A stretch of 64,000 bases of DNA from CAVRCA01 sp963719345 (GCA_963719345.1 CAVRCA010000001.1:806001-870000), one strand, 5' to 3'; shown: positions 27,800 to 37,662, counted from the stretch's first letter. Numbers and translations: made by a program. Notes: generated from the sequence alone by a model not told the origin.

Positions 27800-28483
27800 T
27801 CAGGGGGCGGCGCGACCCACCACGCGCTCGATCTCCTGGCGGACGCAGCGCTCCACCAGTGTCGGCAGGTTCGCGTCGAGCCATTGCTTGAGGATCGGGC
27901 GGAGTTCCTCGCGCACCAGGTCCTCGATCGTCGGCCCGCCCTGGTACAGCTTCGAGTCGAGCGTTCGCTCAGCGTACGCACCAGGTGCCCGACCGAGGAG
28001 GAGGCGGCAGCGGCGGTTTCCGGAGCGAGCAACGCCGATCTCGGCGTCGCAGGGGATGACCCCGGCAATGGCGGCGCGGGCGCGACCGCCGGCTCGGCAG
28101 GCGCTGGCGCCGGGTCGACAGCCTCTTCGGGCATGATCTTCTCCACCGGAGCCTTCTCCGCCGGTTTCTCCGCCCGGGTCGTCGCCGCGGGGGGCTTCTC
28201 CACTGGGGCCTTCTCCACCGGGGGGCTTCTCCACGGGGGGCTTCTCCACGGGGGAAGAAGATTTCTGCTCCTCGATCATCATGGAGGGGTCGAGCACGAG
28301 CACCGGCTCGGGCTGGCCGATGACCCTATGTGGCGGGGTCTCCTCCGCCGGCGGTGCCGGCGACGCCTGATTCCCATCGGGCGGCGGCTCGTCCTCGCTG
28401 AGAATGCGGCGGATGGAGGCGAGGATGTCCTCCATCGACGGATCGCTGCCCCCGGGCGAGGACGGATTGTTGGTCGAGCTCAT
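27800..28483 (-). CDS. PopZ-like/DUF2497 protein, central part apparently out of frame
   Basis: 227 codons without a stop. Residues 16-30 (MEDILASIRRILSED) and the C-terminal TIEDLVREELRPILKQWLDA match the DUF2497/PopZ family, whose members form polar hubs. The middle looks wrong: in the adjacent frame the DNA reads VEKPPAATTRAEKPAEKAPV onward to VGHLVRTLSER, a normal Pro/Glu/Lys/Ala linker and family-like pre-C-terminal segment. One extra base at 28218-28225 and one missing base at about 27960-27970 would restore it. Neighbours valS and a tolC homologue are as in related genomes. Confidence 0.8.
   Translation of the reverse strand: MSSTNNPSSPGGSDPSMEDILASIRRILSEDEPPPDGNQASPAPPAEETPPHRVIGQPEPVLVLDPSMMIEEQKSSSPVEKPPVEKPPGGEGPSGEAPRGDDPGGETGGEGSGGEDHARRGCRPGASACRAGGRARAAIAGVIPCDAEIGVARSGNRRCRLLLGRAPGAYAERTLDSKLYQGGPTIEDLVREELRPILKQWLDANLPTLVERCVRQEIERVVGRAAP
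28195..28249. repeat. Short tandem repeat in the PopZ-like gene
   Basis: CTTCTCCAC recurs at 28195, 28210, 28226 and 28241, that is with spacings of 15, 16 and 15 bases. On the coding strand each unit encodes VEKPP/VEKAP. The 16-base unit (28210-28225, with a six-G run) is the one that shifts the reading frame. Confidence 0.85.
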
Positions 28484-28505
28484 CGGTCAGCGGCGTGGCG
28501 CATGG

Positions 28506-30071
28506 TCAACGTCCCGGCTGGTCGGTCGCATAGTCGCCGGTCCCGAACCACCTGTCGCGGACCGCCCCGTAGTAGGCGGTCTCATCGTAGATCGGAACCG
28601 GCAGATTGAGATCGCGGGCGGTCAGACGACCGATCGCGGATGCCACGGTATAGGACGCGGTCACCAGATTTGACAGGTTCTGGACCAGCGTGACCTGCGA
28701 GTTCAGCAACGCCTGCTGCGCATTCAGCACGTCGAGCGTGGTGCGGCTGCCGACGATGGCCTCCCGCTCGACGCCTTCGAGGGCGATGCCGTTGGCGCGG
28801 ATCTGCGAGCGCGTGCTCTCGGCGGTGGCGCGATTGGCGGTCAGCGTCTCCCAGGCTTGGGTCGCCTGCTGGATTGCCTGGCGGCGTGCGTCGTCGAGCT
28901 GCTTGCGGGTCTGCTGCTCCTGCTGGCGGGCCTGGCGCACCGCGGAATACTCGGCGCCGCCCTGATAGAGCGGCAAGGACAACTGGGCGAGGAGCTGGCC
29001 GCCGCTGGAGTAGGATCGCGCGACCGACGAGTTGTTCAGCGAAAAGGCACTTCCCTGCAGGCTGAGCTGCGGCAGCAACTGACTGAACGCCACGTCGACC
29101 GCGTCCCGCGCCGCCGCGTCGTTGAACTGCGCCGCGATCACGTTGGGATTGTTGGCCGCCGCCAGAACGGTGGCTTCCTGCTCGGTGCGCACCGGCACGC
29201 CAATCGGCTGTGGCTCGACGAGATCGGTGGTCGGCAAGGAGCCGATCACGCGAAGGTAGGTCGCGCGGGCCGTCGCGACGTTGCCCGCCGAGGTCTGCCG
29301 CTGCGACGTCGCGCCGGCCAGCGCGGCCTCGGCCTGCGCGACGTCGGTCCGGGTGATCTCGCCCACCCGAAAGCGGTCGTTGGTCGCCTGCAGCTGGCGG
29401 GCGAGCACCTGCTCGTTGTTGATGTTCAGCGTGAGGATCTGCTGCGCCTGAATGACGCCGATATAAGCGTTGATCGTGTCGGTGAACGTCTGCTGCTCCT
29501 GGGCGAGGAGCACCGCCCGTTGGGCCATGACCTGGCTCTCGGCCCGGTTGGTCGAAGCCCGCGTGCGGCCGCCGCGATACAGCGGTTGCGTCACCGTCGC
29601 CTGCGCCGTCGCGGTCAGCCGGTCGGTGCGTACGTTGGCGTACACTCCTCGGGTCACGAGATTGCCGGTGAGCGGATCCACCGACGTGGGAACCTGCTGG
29701 TAGCTGCGTGAATAGCCGTCGCCGCCGCCGCCGGTGCCCTGCAGGATCACCGTGGGCCGCCAGCCGGCCAGCGCCTGCGGCACGTTCTCGTCGGTCGCCC
29801 GCAGCTGCGCCCGCGACGCCTGCAAGGTGGGGTTGTTGGCGTAGGCGGCCGCCAGCGCTTCGGTCAGCGTGTGCGGCATCACCTGGGCTGGGCCGCGCGG
29901 CGGCACCCCGGGCGGCAACCGGCTCTCGGTCGTGGCTTGCAGCGCTTGCCGCTGGAGAGGGTGCGGCTGAGCCTGAGTTTGGGCGAACGCCGGCATCGGG
30001 CCAAACGGCGCCGCCGCCAGACCCACGCCAAGCCCGAGGATGAGCCGTCGATGTCGTGCCGTCACTCGCAT
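28506..30071 (-). CDS. TolC family outer membrane protein
   Basis: 521 residues. A Sec signal peptide is visible (MRVTARHRRLILGLGVGLAA, ending near AFA at 28-30), then two internally similar halves of the outer membrane efflux fold (TLTEALAAAYANNPTLQASR; LPQLSLQGSAF; VGSRTTLDVLNAQQALLNSQ). The protein would form a trimeric outer-membrane and periplasmic tunnel for type I secretion or RND efflux; no inner-membrane partner is adjacent. It is transcribed with the methyltransferase-like gene upstream and the PopZ-like gene downstream, an arrangement common in alphaproteobacteria. Confidence 0.93.
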   Translation of the reverse strand: MRVTARHRRLILGLGVGLAAAPFGPMPAFAQTQAQPHPLQRQALQATTESRLPPGVPPRGPAQVMPHTLTEALAAAYANNPTLQASRAQLRATDENVPQALAGWRPTVILQGTGGGGDGYSRSYQQVPTSVDPLTGNLVTRGVYANVRTDRLTATAQATVTQPLYRGGRTRASTNRAESQVMAQRAVLLAQEQQTFTDTINAYIGVIQAQQILTLNINNEQVLARQLQATNDRFRVGEITRTDVAQAEAALAGATSQRQTSAGNVATARATYLRVIGSLPTTDLVEPQPIGVPVRTEQEATVLAAANNPNVIAAQFNDAAARDAVDVAFSQLLPQLSLQGSAFSLNNSSVARSYSSGGQLLAQLSLPLYQGGAEYSAVRQARQQEQQTRKQLDDARRQAIQQATQAWETLTANRATAESTRSQIRANGIALEGVEREAIVGSRTTLDVLNAQQALLNSQVTLVQNLSNLVTASYTVASAIGRLTARDLNLPVPIYDETAYYGAVRDRWFGTGDYATDQPGR

Positions 30072-30242
30072 TCCGCCCCCCGGCGATGTGGATCGGTATC
30101 ACTCAAGTCGCGTCGACCGCCCGACCGGCCGGAGATGTGCCACAGGAATTCCGGGGACGCCAAGCCTTGCTGCTCGGCGCCAGCCTCAGCGGCGGCCGGC
30201 TCGGTGCCCGAGATCAGACCGCCGGGTCGTCAAGCCCCCTGG

Positions 30243-30920
30243 TCAAAAGACGAAAGCGGGGTCGGGCAGCAACGGGGGCAGCAACGGCGTCGCACAATCA
30301 AATACCGGCTGGGCGTGCAGACCGGCCGGTGTCAACTCGGCGATCACGGCCTTGCCGGTGCTGCCGTGCCCGGCGCAGACCGTCACCAGCCGACCGACCG
30401 AAGGCCGCAGCTGCGGCCCGAGTGCCGCCGGAATGTCGCGCACGGCGCCTTGGATCATGATGATGTCCCAGGGAGCGCCGGAGGGCCAACCCTCAGCCAG
30501 TGGGCCCTGCACCAGACGGACCGACGGTGCGACCGCCGGCAACACCTCGCGCGCCAATGCGAGCAGCGCCTCGTCTTCTTCCAACGCGACCACGCTGACC
30601 CCGCAGGCGGCCAGCACGGCGGCACCATACCCCGTGCCCGCCCCGACCACCAGCGCACGCTCCCCCGCCACGGGCGCCGCCAGCTGAACCAATCGGGCAA
30701 GCACGAGAGGCTCCGTCAGCGCTCGTCCGTTGCCCAGGGGGACGTCGTCGTCCACGTACGCGAAGGCCCGCGATCGTGGCGGCAGGAAGCGCTCGCGCGG
30801 GATCTCCCGCATGGCGCGCAGGATACGCGGGTCGGTCACCTTGTTCGGCCGGAGCTGGCCGTCGACCATCCGGGCTCTGGCGTCTTCGAAGTCGGGGGCG
30901 GCGATCATGTCGGGGCTCAT
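30243..30920 (-). CDS. Protein-L-isoaspartate O-methyltransferase family protein
   Basis: 225 residues, SAM-dependent methyltransferase fold. The N-terminal DARARMVDGQLRPNKVTDPR and PRERFLPP are typical of alphaproteobacterial members next to tolC. SAM motif I is VVGAGTGYGAAVLA (about residues 88-101) and the post-I acidic residue is in ALEEDEALL. The true substrate of this divergent group is unsure, so no pcm symbol is assigned. The start at 30920 (MSPDMIAAPD) or four codons later is equally possible; neither has a strong ribosome-binding site. The long upstream reading through the tRNA is rejected. Confidence 0.85.
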   Translation of the reverse strand: MSPDMIAAPDFEDARARMVDGQLRPNKVTDPRILRAMREIPRERFLPPRSRAFAYVDDDVPLGNGRALTEPLVLARLVQLAAPVAGERALVVGAGTGYGAAVLAACGVSVVALEEDEALLALAREVLPAVAPSVRLVQGPLAEGWPSGAPWDIIMIQGAVRDIPAALGPQLRPSVGRLVTVCAGHGSTGKAVIAELTPAGLHAQPVFDCATPLLPPLLPDPAFVF

Positions 30921-31158
30921 GGAGCTTGCGGGCGGCACGCTGTCTTGTAGGTGCGACGGCTGTGGCCGCCAACCCCGCCTGACCAGGCCGCCGTGGTGAA
31001 CCGAAGATTGCGGAGGTCGCCAGCGCCGTTGGGCCGTTTTACGTCGGATGCTTTGCTGAGCCGCGCGGAGGGCAGCTGGATAAAACGGGAGAACTCCTGC
31101 TACGAGCAACCGGCGCGACAAACTCAGGTTGCTAGGTTTCGACCTGGGCGTCGCTTGA

Positions 31159-31232
31159 GGTCCGGTGGCAGAGTGGTGATGCAGCGGACTGCAAATCCGC
31201 GAATGTGGGTTCGATTCCCGCCCGGACCTCCA
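31159..31232 (+). tRNA. tRNA-Cys (anticodon GCA)
   Basis: 74 bases including an encoded CCA. Acceptor arms GGTCCGG (31159-31165) and CCGGACC (31222-31228), anticodon stem GCGGA/TCCGC around the loop CTGCAAA with anticodon GCA, T loop GGGTTCGATTCCC, and discriminator T (U73), the cysteine identity base. It lies alone on the plus strand between two minus-strand genes. Confidence 0.97.
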
Positions 31233-31303
31233 GCCTATATCGCGGCGTGTTGCAGGCGGGTGCGGAAGCGGCTCGTACCAAGCGCTCCCGCTCCCCAAAT
31301 CGC

Positions 31304-32410
31304 CTACTCAGCCGCCGCTGCGCTGGGCTGGGGCACCAGATGCCGCACGCGCGGCAGAACCTCCTCCGCCAACAGCCTGAGGGAGTTGTGCCAAGCCCGC
31401 GGGTTCTCGCTGTAATCGAAGCCAAACACCAGCAATGAACCGAAGCCGCCGACTTCCTGGTAAACGCGCTCAAGCTTCTCCGCTACTGTCCTCGGCGAGC
31501 CGACGAGCCAGTTATGCCGAGCGCAATACTCGACTGTGACATCGGAGTCGGCCACGTCAGGCGAGGCCTTCAGAAACTCCTTGAACCCGAAATTGCCGAG
31601 CAGCGGCAGGAAGTATTCGGTCATCATCCGGCCCATCGCACCGCCTACCGACAGCCGCCACGCCTCCTCGTCGGTTTCGGCGACGAACACCTCGCGCACC
31701 ATCCGCCAATCTGCCCGGTTGGCAATGCGGCCGCCCTTGCGCGCGCCCTGCTCGACCGCGTCCCAGTGGCTCGCGACATAGGTCGGGTTGAGGTTGAGGC
31801 TCATCGGCAGATAGCCGTGCTCGCCCGCCAGCTTGAGCGTATCGGAGTTCTTCGACAGCCCGGCCACCCCGATAGGCGGATGCGGCAACTGCAGCGGACG
31901 CAGATGCGGCTTGAGGAAGTTGAACATCGTCTGAGGTTTGGCGACGTTCCAGAACTGGCCCTGGTAATCGAAGTGCGGCTCGTCACTCCACAGGCGGAGA
32001 ATGATGTCGAGCGCCTCCCGCGTCATCTCGCGGTTGACGCCGCCCATACCATCCACATGGAACATCGCCCAATCGCTCGGCAGCCCCGAAGCGGCGACCC
32101 CGAAATTGAGTCGACCCTCGGCGAGATGATCGAGAATCGCGATGCGGTTGGCGAGTTCGGCGGGATGATGATACGGCAGCAGGAACCCTCCCGGTCCGAG
32201 ACGGATCCGCTTGGTCTGCATCAGCGCTTGCGCGATCAGCAGGTCGGGCGCGGGATGCGGCTCCCAGGGTGAGGTGTGGTGTTCACCGATCCAGGCCTCC
32301 TCATAGCCGAGTTCGTCGAGCCAGCGCAGAACCTGAAGATCCCAGTCATGCCCGGCCTTCAGATCCCGCTCGGGCGGATGAGATGGCATGGCGAAATAGC
32401 CAAGCTGCAT
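31304..32410 (-). CDS. LLM class flavin-dependent oxidoreductase (luciferase-like monooxygenase)
   Basis: 368 residues, bacterial luciferase-like TIM-barrel family using reduced FMN from a separate reductase. The start [17 protein letters not shown] is chosen; about 114 upstream codons in frame are rejected as low complexity. Family features: [52 protein letters not shown], and the C-terminal [20 protein letters not shown]. Substrate unknown. The gene is single and lies downstream of purH in the same direction with a gap of 104 bases. Confidence 0.9.
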   Translation of the reverse strand: MQLGYFAMPSHPPERDLKAGHDWDLQVLRWLDELGYEEAWIGEHHTSPWEPHPAPDLLIAQALMQTKRIRLGPGGFLLPYHHPAELANRIAILDHLAEGRLNFGVAASGLPSDWAMFHVDGMGGVNREMTREALDIILRLWSDEPHFDYQGQFWNVAKPQTMFNFLKPHLRPLQLPHPPIGVAGLSKNSDTLKLAGEHGYLPMSLNLNPTYVASHWDAVEQGARKGGRIANRADWRMVREVFVAETDEEAWRLSVGGAMGRMMTEYFLPLLGNFGFKEFLKASPDVADSDVTVEYCARHNWLVGSPRTVAEKLERVYQEVGGFGSLLVFGFDYSENPRAWHNSLRLLAEEVLPRVRHLVPQPSAAAAE

Positions 32411-32514
32411 GGCGGTCCTCCTTCCTCGCGCCGCTGTGCCACGGCGGACTGGGGCGAACGCTACAACGGTCTGCGCAGCGAGGCGATAGTGGCGACGGGC
32501 AGGGTCAACCCCGG

Positions 32515-34090
32515 TCAGTGCCGGAAATGGCGCTTCCCGGTGAATACCATCGACACCCCGGCCGCATCGGCCGCCGCGATCACCTCCTGGTCGCGGATCG
32601 AGCCGCCAGGCTGGATCACCGCCGTGGCACCGGCCTCGATGGCGGCCTGAAGACCGTCGGCGAACGGGAAGAAGGCGTCCGAGGCCACGACACTCCCCCT
32701 CGTGAGCGGCACCGAGAGGCCGGCGATTGTGGCGGCCTCCGCACTCTTCCACGCGGCGATGCGGGCGGAATCGACGCGGCTCATTTGCCCGGCTCCGATC
32801 CCAACGGTCGCTCCATCACGAGCGTAGACGATCGCATTGGACTTGACGTGCTTGCAGACGCGGAAAGCGAAGATCAGGTCCGCCATCTCCGCCTCGGTCG
32901 GCGCGCGCTTGGTCACGACCCTGAGGTGCTGCCTCTCCACTTGGGCAACATCGCGTGTCTGGGCGAGGAAGCCGCCGGCCAAGCTGCGGATCGTGACTTC
33001 GGGAGCGGCCGGATCCGGCAGGCCGCCGGTCAGCAGCAGACGAAGCGACCGTTTACGCGACAGGACGGTTCTGGCCGCGTCCTCGGCATCGGGTGCGATG
33101 ATCACTTCGGTGAAGATCGCCGCAATCTTTTCCGCCGTCTCGGCGTCCAACGTCCGATTGACGGCGACAATGCCGCCGAACGCGGAAGTCGGATCGCAAC
33201 GCAGCGCCATGTCCCAAGCGGCTGCCAGGGTTGGCGCGCTGGCAACGCCGCACGGGTTGGCGTGCTTGACGATCACGACCGTCGGATCGGAGAACTCGGC
33301 GACGCACTCGAACGCGGCATCGGTGTCGTTGAGGTTGTTGTAGGACAACGCCTTGCCTTGCGCCTGAGTCGCGGTCGCCACGCCGCGCCGGTTGTCCGTG
33401 ACGTAAAACCCAGCTTGCTGGTGCGGGTTTTCGCCATAGCGCAGCGTCTCCCGCCGTGTGCCCGACACCGTAAGCCGTTCGGGAAACAGCTCGCCCTCAC
33501 GGGCGGCAAACCAGGCGGCGATCGCGGCGTCGTAGGAAGCGGTGCGGGCATAGGCTTGGGCCGCGAGGCGACGACGCAGCATCAGCGTGGTCCCGCCCTG
33601 CGCGGCCAGTTCAGCCAGCAGGGCCGAGGTCCTGCGACGGCTCGGTAACCACACAGACGAACTCGTGGTTTTTCGCCGCGGCGCGGATCAGCGCCGGGCC
33701 GCCAATGTCGATGTTCTCGACACAATCCGCATCGGACGCGCCTCCGGCGACCGTCGACTCGAACGGATAAAGGTTGACGATCACGAGATCGATCGGGGCT
33801 ATGCCGTGCGCCTGCATCTCGGCGATGTGCTCGGGCCGGTCGCGCCGCCCCAGGATGCCGCCGTGGATCTGTGGCACTAGCGTCTTGACCCGGCCGTCCA
33901 GGATCTCTGGAAAGCCGGTTTGGGCCGATACTTCGGTGACCGCCACGCCCGCCGCCCGGAGCGTCGCGGCGGACCCGCCGGTCGAGAGGATCTCCACCCC
34001 GTGCCCGGCAAGCGCCTGCACGAGCGGCGCAAGGCCCGTTTTGTCCGAAACGGAGACGAGCGCTCGCCGGAGCGGAACAACATCGATCAT
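32515..34090 (-). pseudogene. purH: Bifunctional purine synthesis protein PurH, frameshifted near 33628
   Basis: Catalyses the last two steps of IMP synthesis: AICAR formyltransferase and IMP cyclohydrolase. The first frame (34090 to about 33630) holds the MGS-like cyclohydrolase part ([43 protein letters not shown]); the second holds [41 protein letters not shown] and the formyltransferase end [12 protein letters not shown]. One extra base at about 33628 separates them; without it the protein has about 524 residues, the normal length. Probably a sequencing error. It follows a glycosyltransferase gene. Confidence 0.93.
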
Positions 34091-34175
34091 GCCTGCACCT
34101 CGCACCTGCTCCGAAAGCGTCCCTTCTTAGGGGCGGCTCAGCGGACGGGCCAGAGCGGGTGTGGCGCCGCAACCG

Positions 34176-35279
34176 TCAGAGCCCGAGCAGATCGAGGGTA
34201 CGGCCGACGACCCCGGCCTCGCTGTAGCGATCGAGTGCGCGGGCGAGGCCCGCAGCGCCCATGCGGACCCGCAGCTGGGGGTCGGCCGCCAGACGTGCAA
34301 TGGCCTCCGCCAGTGGACGCACCTGCATCGGCTGCACGAGCAGCCCGGTAATATCCGGGAGAACCTGCTCGCGCGGGCCGCGAACGTCGGTCGCCACCAC
34401 CGGCAGACCGGTCAGCATCGCCTCGATCACCGACATCGGCAGGCCCTCAAAGTGGCTTGGCAGCGCAAAGATGTCGGATGCCGCCAACACCGCCGGGATA
34501 TCGTCGCGGTAGCCGAGCAGGCGCAGGCGGTCGCCCAGCCCGGAAGCGGCCAGCAGCGAGCCGATATCCTGGCCGCGATCGGTGGCGAGACGGTCGCCAA
34601 CGACCCAGAGCTCCGCCTCGGGCACATCGCGCATCGCGGCGACAAGTTCGAGATGGCCCTTGTGACGCACCAGCCGGGAGACAACAGTGACCACGACCCG
34701 CTCCGGCGGGACCGCGAACGCCGCCCGCAATCGTGACCGCGCCGCGGGGTCGGGATGAAAGCGTTTCGGATCGCGGCCGTTCAGCACCGCATGCGGGTCG
34801 GACGCCAGACCAAGGCGGCGCGCATCCTGCGCCTCCTCCTCCGAGACCGTGAGGAACACGTCCGTCATGCGCGCCCCGAGCCATTCCATCGCGAGCGAAC
34901 CGGCGCGCCGCGGCCAGGGACCGGGTTGGTTGAACAGGAAGCCGTGGGACGTATAGGCGACCCGCGGCACCCCGGCGAGCTTCGCCGCGAGCCGGCCGAG
35001 AAACCCCGAAAACGGCATGTGCGCGTGTACCAGATCGGGGCGCTCGACGCGCATCAGACGGACCAGCGCGGCAAGAGCTCGCGCCTGTGCGATCGGAGAA
35101 AGGCTTCTGGTCGGCGGGATCGGCTCGACCCGGAATCCTTCGGCACGCACCGGCTCAAGCAGCGTCCCTTCGGCGCACGCCCCGATCACCTCGTGCCCCC
35201 GCGCCCGCACACCGCGCATCAGCGGCAACAGGAAGTGGCGGAGCGAGAAATCGACGTTGATGACCTCAAGGACTTTCAC
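34176..35279 (-). CDS. GT4 family glycosyltransferase
   Basis: 367 residues with the GT-B fold. N-terminal acceptor domain (VNVDFSLRHFLLPLMRGVR; PDLVHAHMPFSGFLGR; YTSHGFLFNQPG) and C-terminal donor domain (VVTVVSRLVRHKGHLELV; ALPSHFEGLPMSVIEAMLTG with the EX7E-type glutamates). It probably adds a sugar from a nucleotide donor to a surface polysaccharide or glycolipid; the acceptor is unknown. Set between the heparinase-like gene and purH, 15 bases from the former, so it is likely co-transcribed. Confidence 0.9.
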   Translation of the reverse strand: MKVLEVINVDFSLRHFLLPLMRGVRARGHEVIGACAEGTLLEPVRAEGFRVEPIPPTRSLSPIAQARALAALVRLMRVERPDLVHAHMPFSGFLGRLAAKLAGVPRVAYTSHGFLFNQPGPWPRRAGSLAMEWLGARMTDVFLTVSEEEAQDARRLGLASDPHAVLNGRDPKRFHPDPAARSRLRAAFAVPPERVVVTVVSRLVRHKGHLELVAAMRDVPEAELWVVGDRLATDRGQDIGSLLAASGLGDRLRLLGYRDDIPAVLAASDIFALPSHFEGLPMSVIEAMLTGLPVVATDVRGPREQVLPDITGLLVQPMQVRPLAEAIARLAADPQLRVRMGAAGLARALDRYSEAGVVGRTLDLLGL

Positions 35280-35294
35280 CTGCCGAGGGCCGCC

Positions 35295-36884
35295 TCAGCC
35301 CACCTTGGTGATCGCCCATTTCACCTGCTGGGGACCATCGACCGGCACGCTGACGATCACCTGTTCGCTCCGGCGCGGCTCGGCGGCGCCGAGATAGATG
35401 CTCTCCTCGAGAGCCAACCGGGCGCCGTCGGCCCGCAGCCGCCAGCCGCCGCCCGAGGGAAGCCGGAGGAGTACCGCCTCGCCATCCTGCTGCAGGCTGG
35501 CGCTGACCGTGGGATGGAGGTGGAAGCGGAGCGTGAACGGCTGCGGCGTCGGCGCCTCGACGACATCCTCTCCCCGCACGTCCTCGCCGCTCTCGGCGAC
35601 ATACAAGCGACGGCGATGGACGGCGCCGAACGGGCGTTTCCAGCCGTCATGGCTGGCCTCCAGCCAGTGAGCGCCGCTTGCCTCTTGACGCTGCACCTCG
35701 ACGCGCTCCGGCCGGCGACCGAGGCCATCCGACCTGAGCTCGGCCGAGTTTACGTCGGCGATCACCAAGGTGGAGTGTGCCGCCGTGGCGCGGGCGGCGT
35801 CGCGCCATTCCGGGCTGCCGGCGGAGAACGAGCCGCAGTTGACGATCATCCGATCGCGCCCGACCGACAGCTCCATCGACAGCGTGCCAGCGTGCGCATA
35901 GCGGTCGATCTCGGCCGCCGGCGGCGCACCGCAATCGACCAGCAGCACGCTCCGGCCGGCCTGCAGCCGCTGGAAGCCGCCGTCGACGAGGGCGAACGGA
36001 CCGCGCCCGACCCGTCCCGATTGGGCCAGCACCAGTTCGATCAGGGCTCCCTGCTCCTCCTTCGAGCCGTTGAACAGGGCAAGCCCGCCGTCGCCGTGCC
36101 GCAGGACCCGCAAGACAGGGGCCATCCGCTCGATCGCTCCGGTGAGCGAGGCAGGCGACTGCACCTGGGCAGCCTGCAGCAGGGCCCGAATTTCGGTCAG
36201 GTCCTGCAGCGCCGCGAGGTGAGCGGCCGGGCTGCGTTCCGCGTGGCAGCCGTCCGGAAGTATCTGGCGGCCAATCTCCTGCGGCAGCAAGCGCAGCGCC
36301 CTGGTCAGGAAGGCGGCGTGCTCCGGCATCGCCACCGCCGCGGCGATCAGACCCTTCAGCGCCGTGAGTGCGCGGGCGTCGAGCTCTTCGGATGGCAGCG
36401 CCGCGGAAAGACTGCGCGCGTCCGACATCAGGCGGCCCATCAGCTTCTGGCGGAACACGTCGTCCGCGGAGGCCGCGAAGAAATCGTAGTGGCCGAGCCA
36501 CGCCGCTATCCTCGCGCCGATCACGTCCGGACGGTTGGCCAGCGGCTCGTGGTGGGCGCCAAACCACTCTGAGACCAAGGCGCGGGCGCGGAGCCGGGAT
36601 GCGTCCGTACCGAGTGCCCGCAGGTCGCGCAGCCACGTAAAGCCGTGTGCGGCCGAGCGTAGCAGCTCCGGCCCGGAGCAATCCGACCATCCGCCCGGCC
36701 GCATCGGGCGCACACCGCCCCCCAGCTCCAGCTCGCCCTTGAGCAGGCGGACGCCTCGCGCCGGGTCGCCAGGCCAAGGATCCCGCACCGGCAACGCCGG
36801 CGCATCGGGCATCCGGCCCATGCGCAGGCTCGGCAGCTTCGCCACCGCGCGCCGCGCATCCCGCAGCCAATGTCGCCCGCTCAC
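35295..36884 (-). CDS. Heparinase II/III family protein
   Basis: 529 residues. The N-terminal part is a helical toroid (GFTWLRDLRALG; RIAAWLGHYDFF) and the C-terminal part a beta-sandwich with RYAHAGTLS-type motif seen as YAHAGTLSMELSVGRDRMIV near residues 340-360, where polysaccharide lyases have catalytic Tyr/His. No signal peptide is seen, so the protein may be cytoplasmic. Members next to rpe and purH are common in alphaproteobacteria but their substrate is not established. The start overlaps the rpe stop by ATGA. Confidence 0.88.
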   Translation of the reverse strand: MSGRHWLRDARRAVAKLPSLRMGRMPDAPALPVRDPWPGDPARGVRLLKGELELGGGVRPMRPGGWSDCSGPELLRSAAHGFTWLRDLRALGTDASRLRARALVSEWFGAHHEPLANRPDVIGARIAAWLGHYDFFAASADDVFRQKLMGRLMSDARSLSAALPSEELDARALTALKGLIAAAVAMPEHAAFLTRALRLLPQEIGRQILPDGCHAERSPAAHLAALQDLTEIRALLQAAQVQSPASLTGAIERMAPVLRVLRHGDGGLALFNGSKEEQGALIELVLAQSGRVGRGPFALVDGGFQRLQAGRSVLLVDCGAPPAAEIDRYAHAGTLSMELSVGRDRMIVNCGSFSAGSPEWRDAARATAAHSTLVIADVNSAELRSDGLGRRPERVEVQRQEASGAHWLEASHDGWKRPFGAVHRRRLYVAESGEDVRGEDVVEAPTPQPFTLRFHLHPTVSASLQQDGEAVLLRLPSGGGWRLRADGARLALEESIYLGAAEPRRSEQVIVSVPVDGPQQVKWAITKVG

Positions 36885-37564
36885 CGGGCCAGGCCAGGCG
36901 GGTCGGCCCGCAGTGCCGCGATCGCGGCTTCATAGTTCGGCTGGCCGAAGACAGCCGTCCCAGCCACGAGCGTATCGGCTCCCGCCTCGATCGCCTGTCC
37001 GGCCGTCCCAGGTGCAATCCCGCCGTCCACCGAAAGGGCGATCGCACGTCCGCTTGCGTCGATCATCCGCCGCAGGACCGCCAGCTTCGGTAGCTGGGAG
37101 GGCAGGAAAGCCTGACCGCCGAAGCCAGGGTTGACCGTCATCACGAGGATGATGTCGACGAGATCCATAACCCACGCGATCGCCTCGACCGGAGTGGCCG
37201 GATTGAGCACCACACCGGCCCGTTTGCCGAGCGCCTTGATCGTCTGCAGCGATCGGTGCAGGTGCGGCCCCGCCTCCGGATGCAGCATGATGTGATCTGC
37301 CCCGGCCTCCGCGAAGGCCGGAATGTAGGCGTCGACCGGCTCGATCATCAGATGCACGTCGAACGGCAATCGCGAGTGCCTACGCAACGCCCGCAGCACC
37401 GTCGGCCCAAAGCTGATATTGGGGACGAAATGCCCATCCATGATGTCGAGATGCAGCCAGTCCGCGCCGGCGGCCTCCACGGCCTGAACCTCCTCGCGAA
37501 GACAGGCGAAATCGGCGGCGAGCAAACTTGGTGCGATCGTGATCCGCGGCGAGTGCTGGGCCAT
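36881..37564 (-). CDS. rpe: Ribulose-phosphate 3-epimerase
   Basis: 227-residue TIM-barrel enzyme of the pentose phosphate pathway, interconverting ribulose 5-phosphate and xylulose 5-phosphate. Signatures: APSLLAADFACL near the N-terminus, LHLDIMDGHFVPNISFGP with metal-binding His/Asp, VMTVNPGFGGQAF and SVDGGIAPGT. The start MAQHSPRITIAPSL is chosen over a reading 20 codons longer. It is the first gene of an rpe-heparinase-glycosyltransferase-purH run. Confidence 0.96.
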   Translation of the reverse strand: MAQHSPRITIAPSLLAADFACLREEVQAVEAAGADWLHLDIMDGHFVPNISFGPTVLRALRRHSRLPFDVHLMIEPVDAYIPAFAEAGADHIMLHPEAGPHLHRSLQTIKALGKRAGVVLNPATPVEAIAWVMDLVDIILVMTVNPGFGGQAFLPSQLPKLAVLRRMIDASGRAIALSVDGGIAPGTAGQAIEAGADTLVAGTAVFGQPNYEAAIAALRADPPGLAR

Positions 37565-37662
37565 GAGCGGTTCTAGACAGGCCCCGCGATGTCGCACAAG
37601 CGCGGGTTCACGGCCTCGATCCAAGGCTCCCAGGCGACCATCACAAACAACCAGGAGCTTGC

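Noticed and set aside
30921..31298. Upstream extension of the methyltransferase-like gene
   Set aside because: It would read antisense through tRNA-Cys and has no family similarity.
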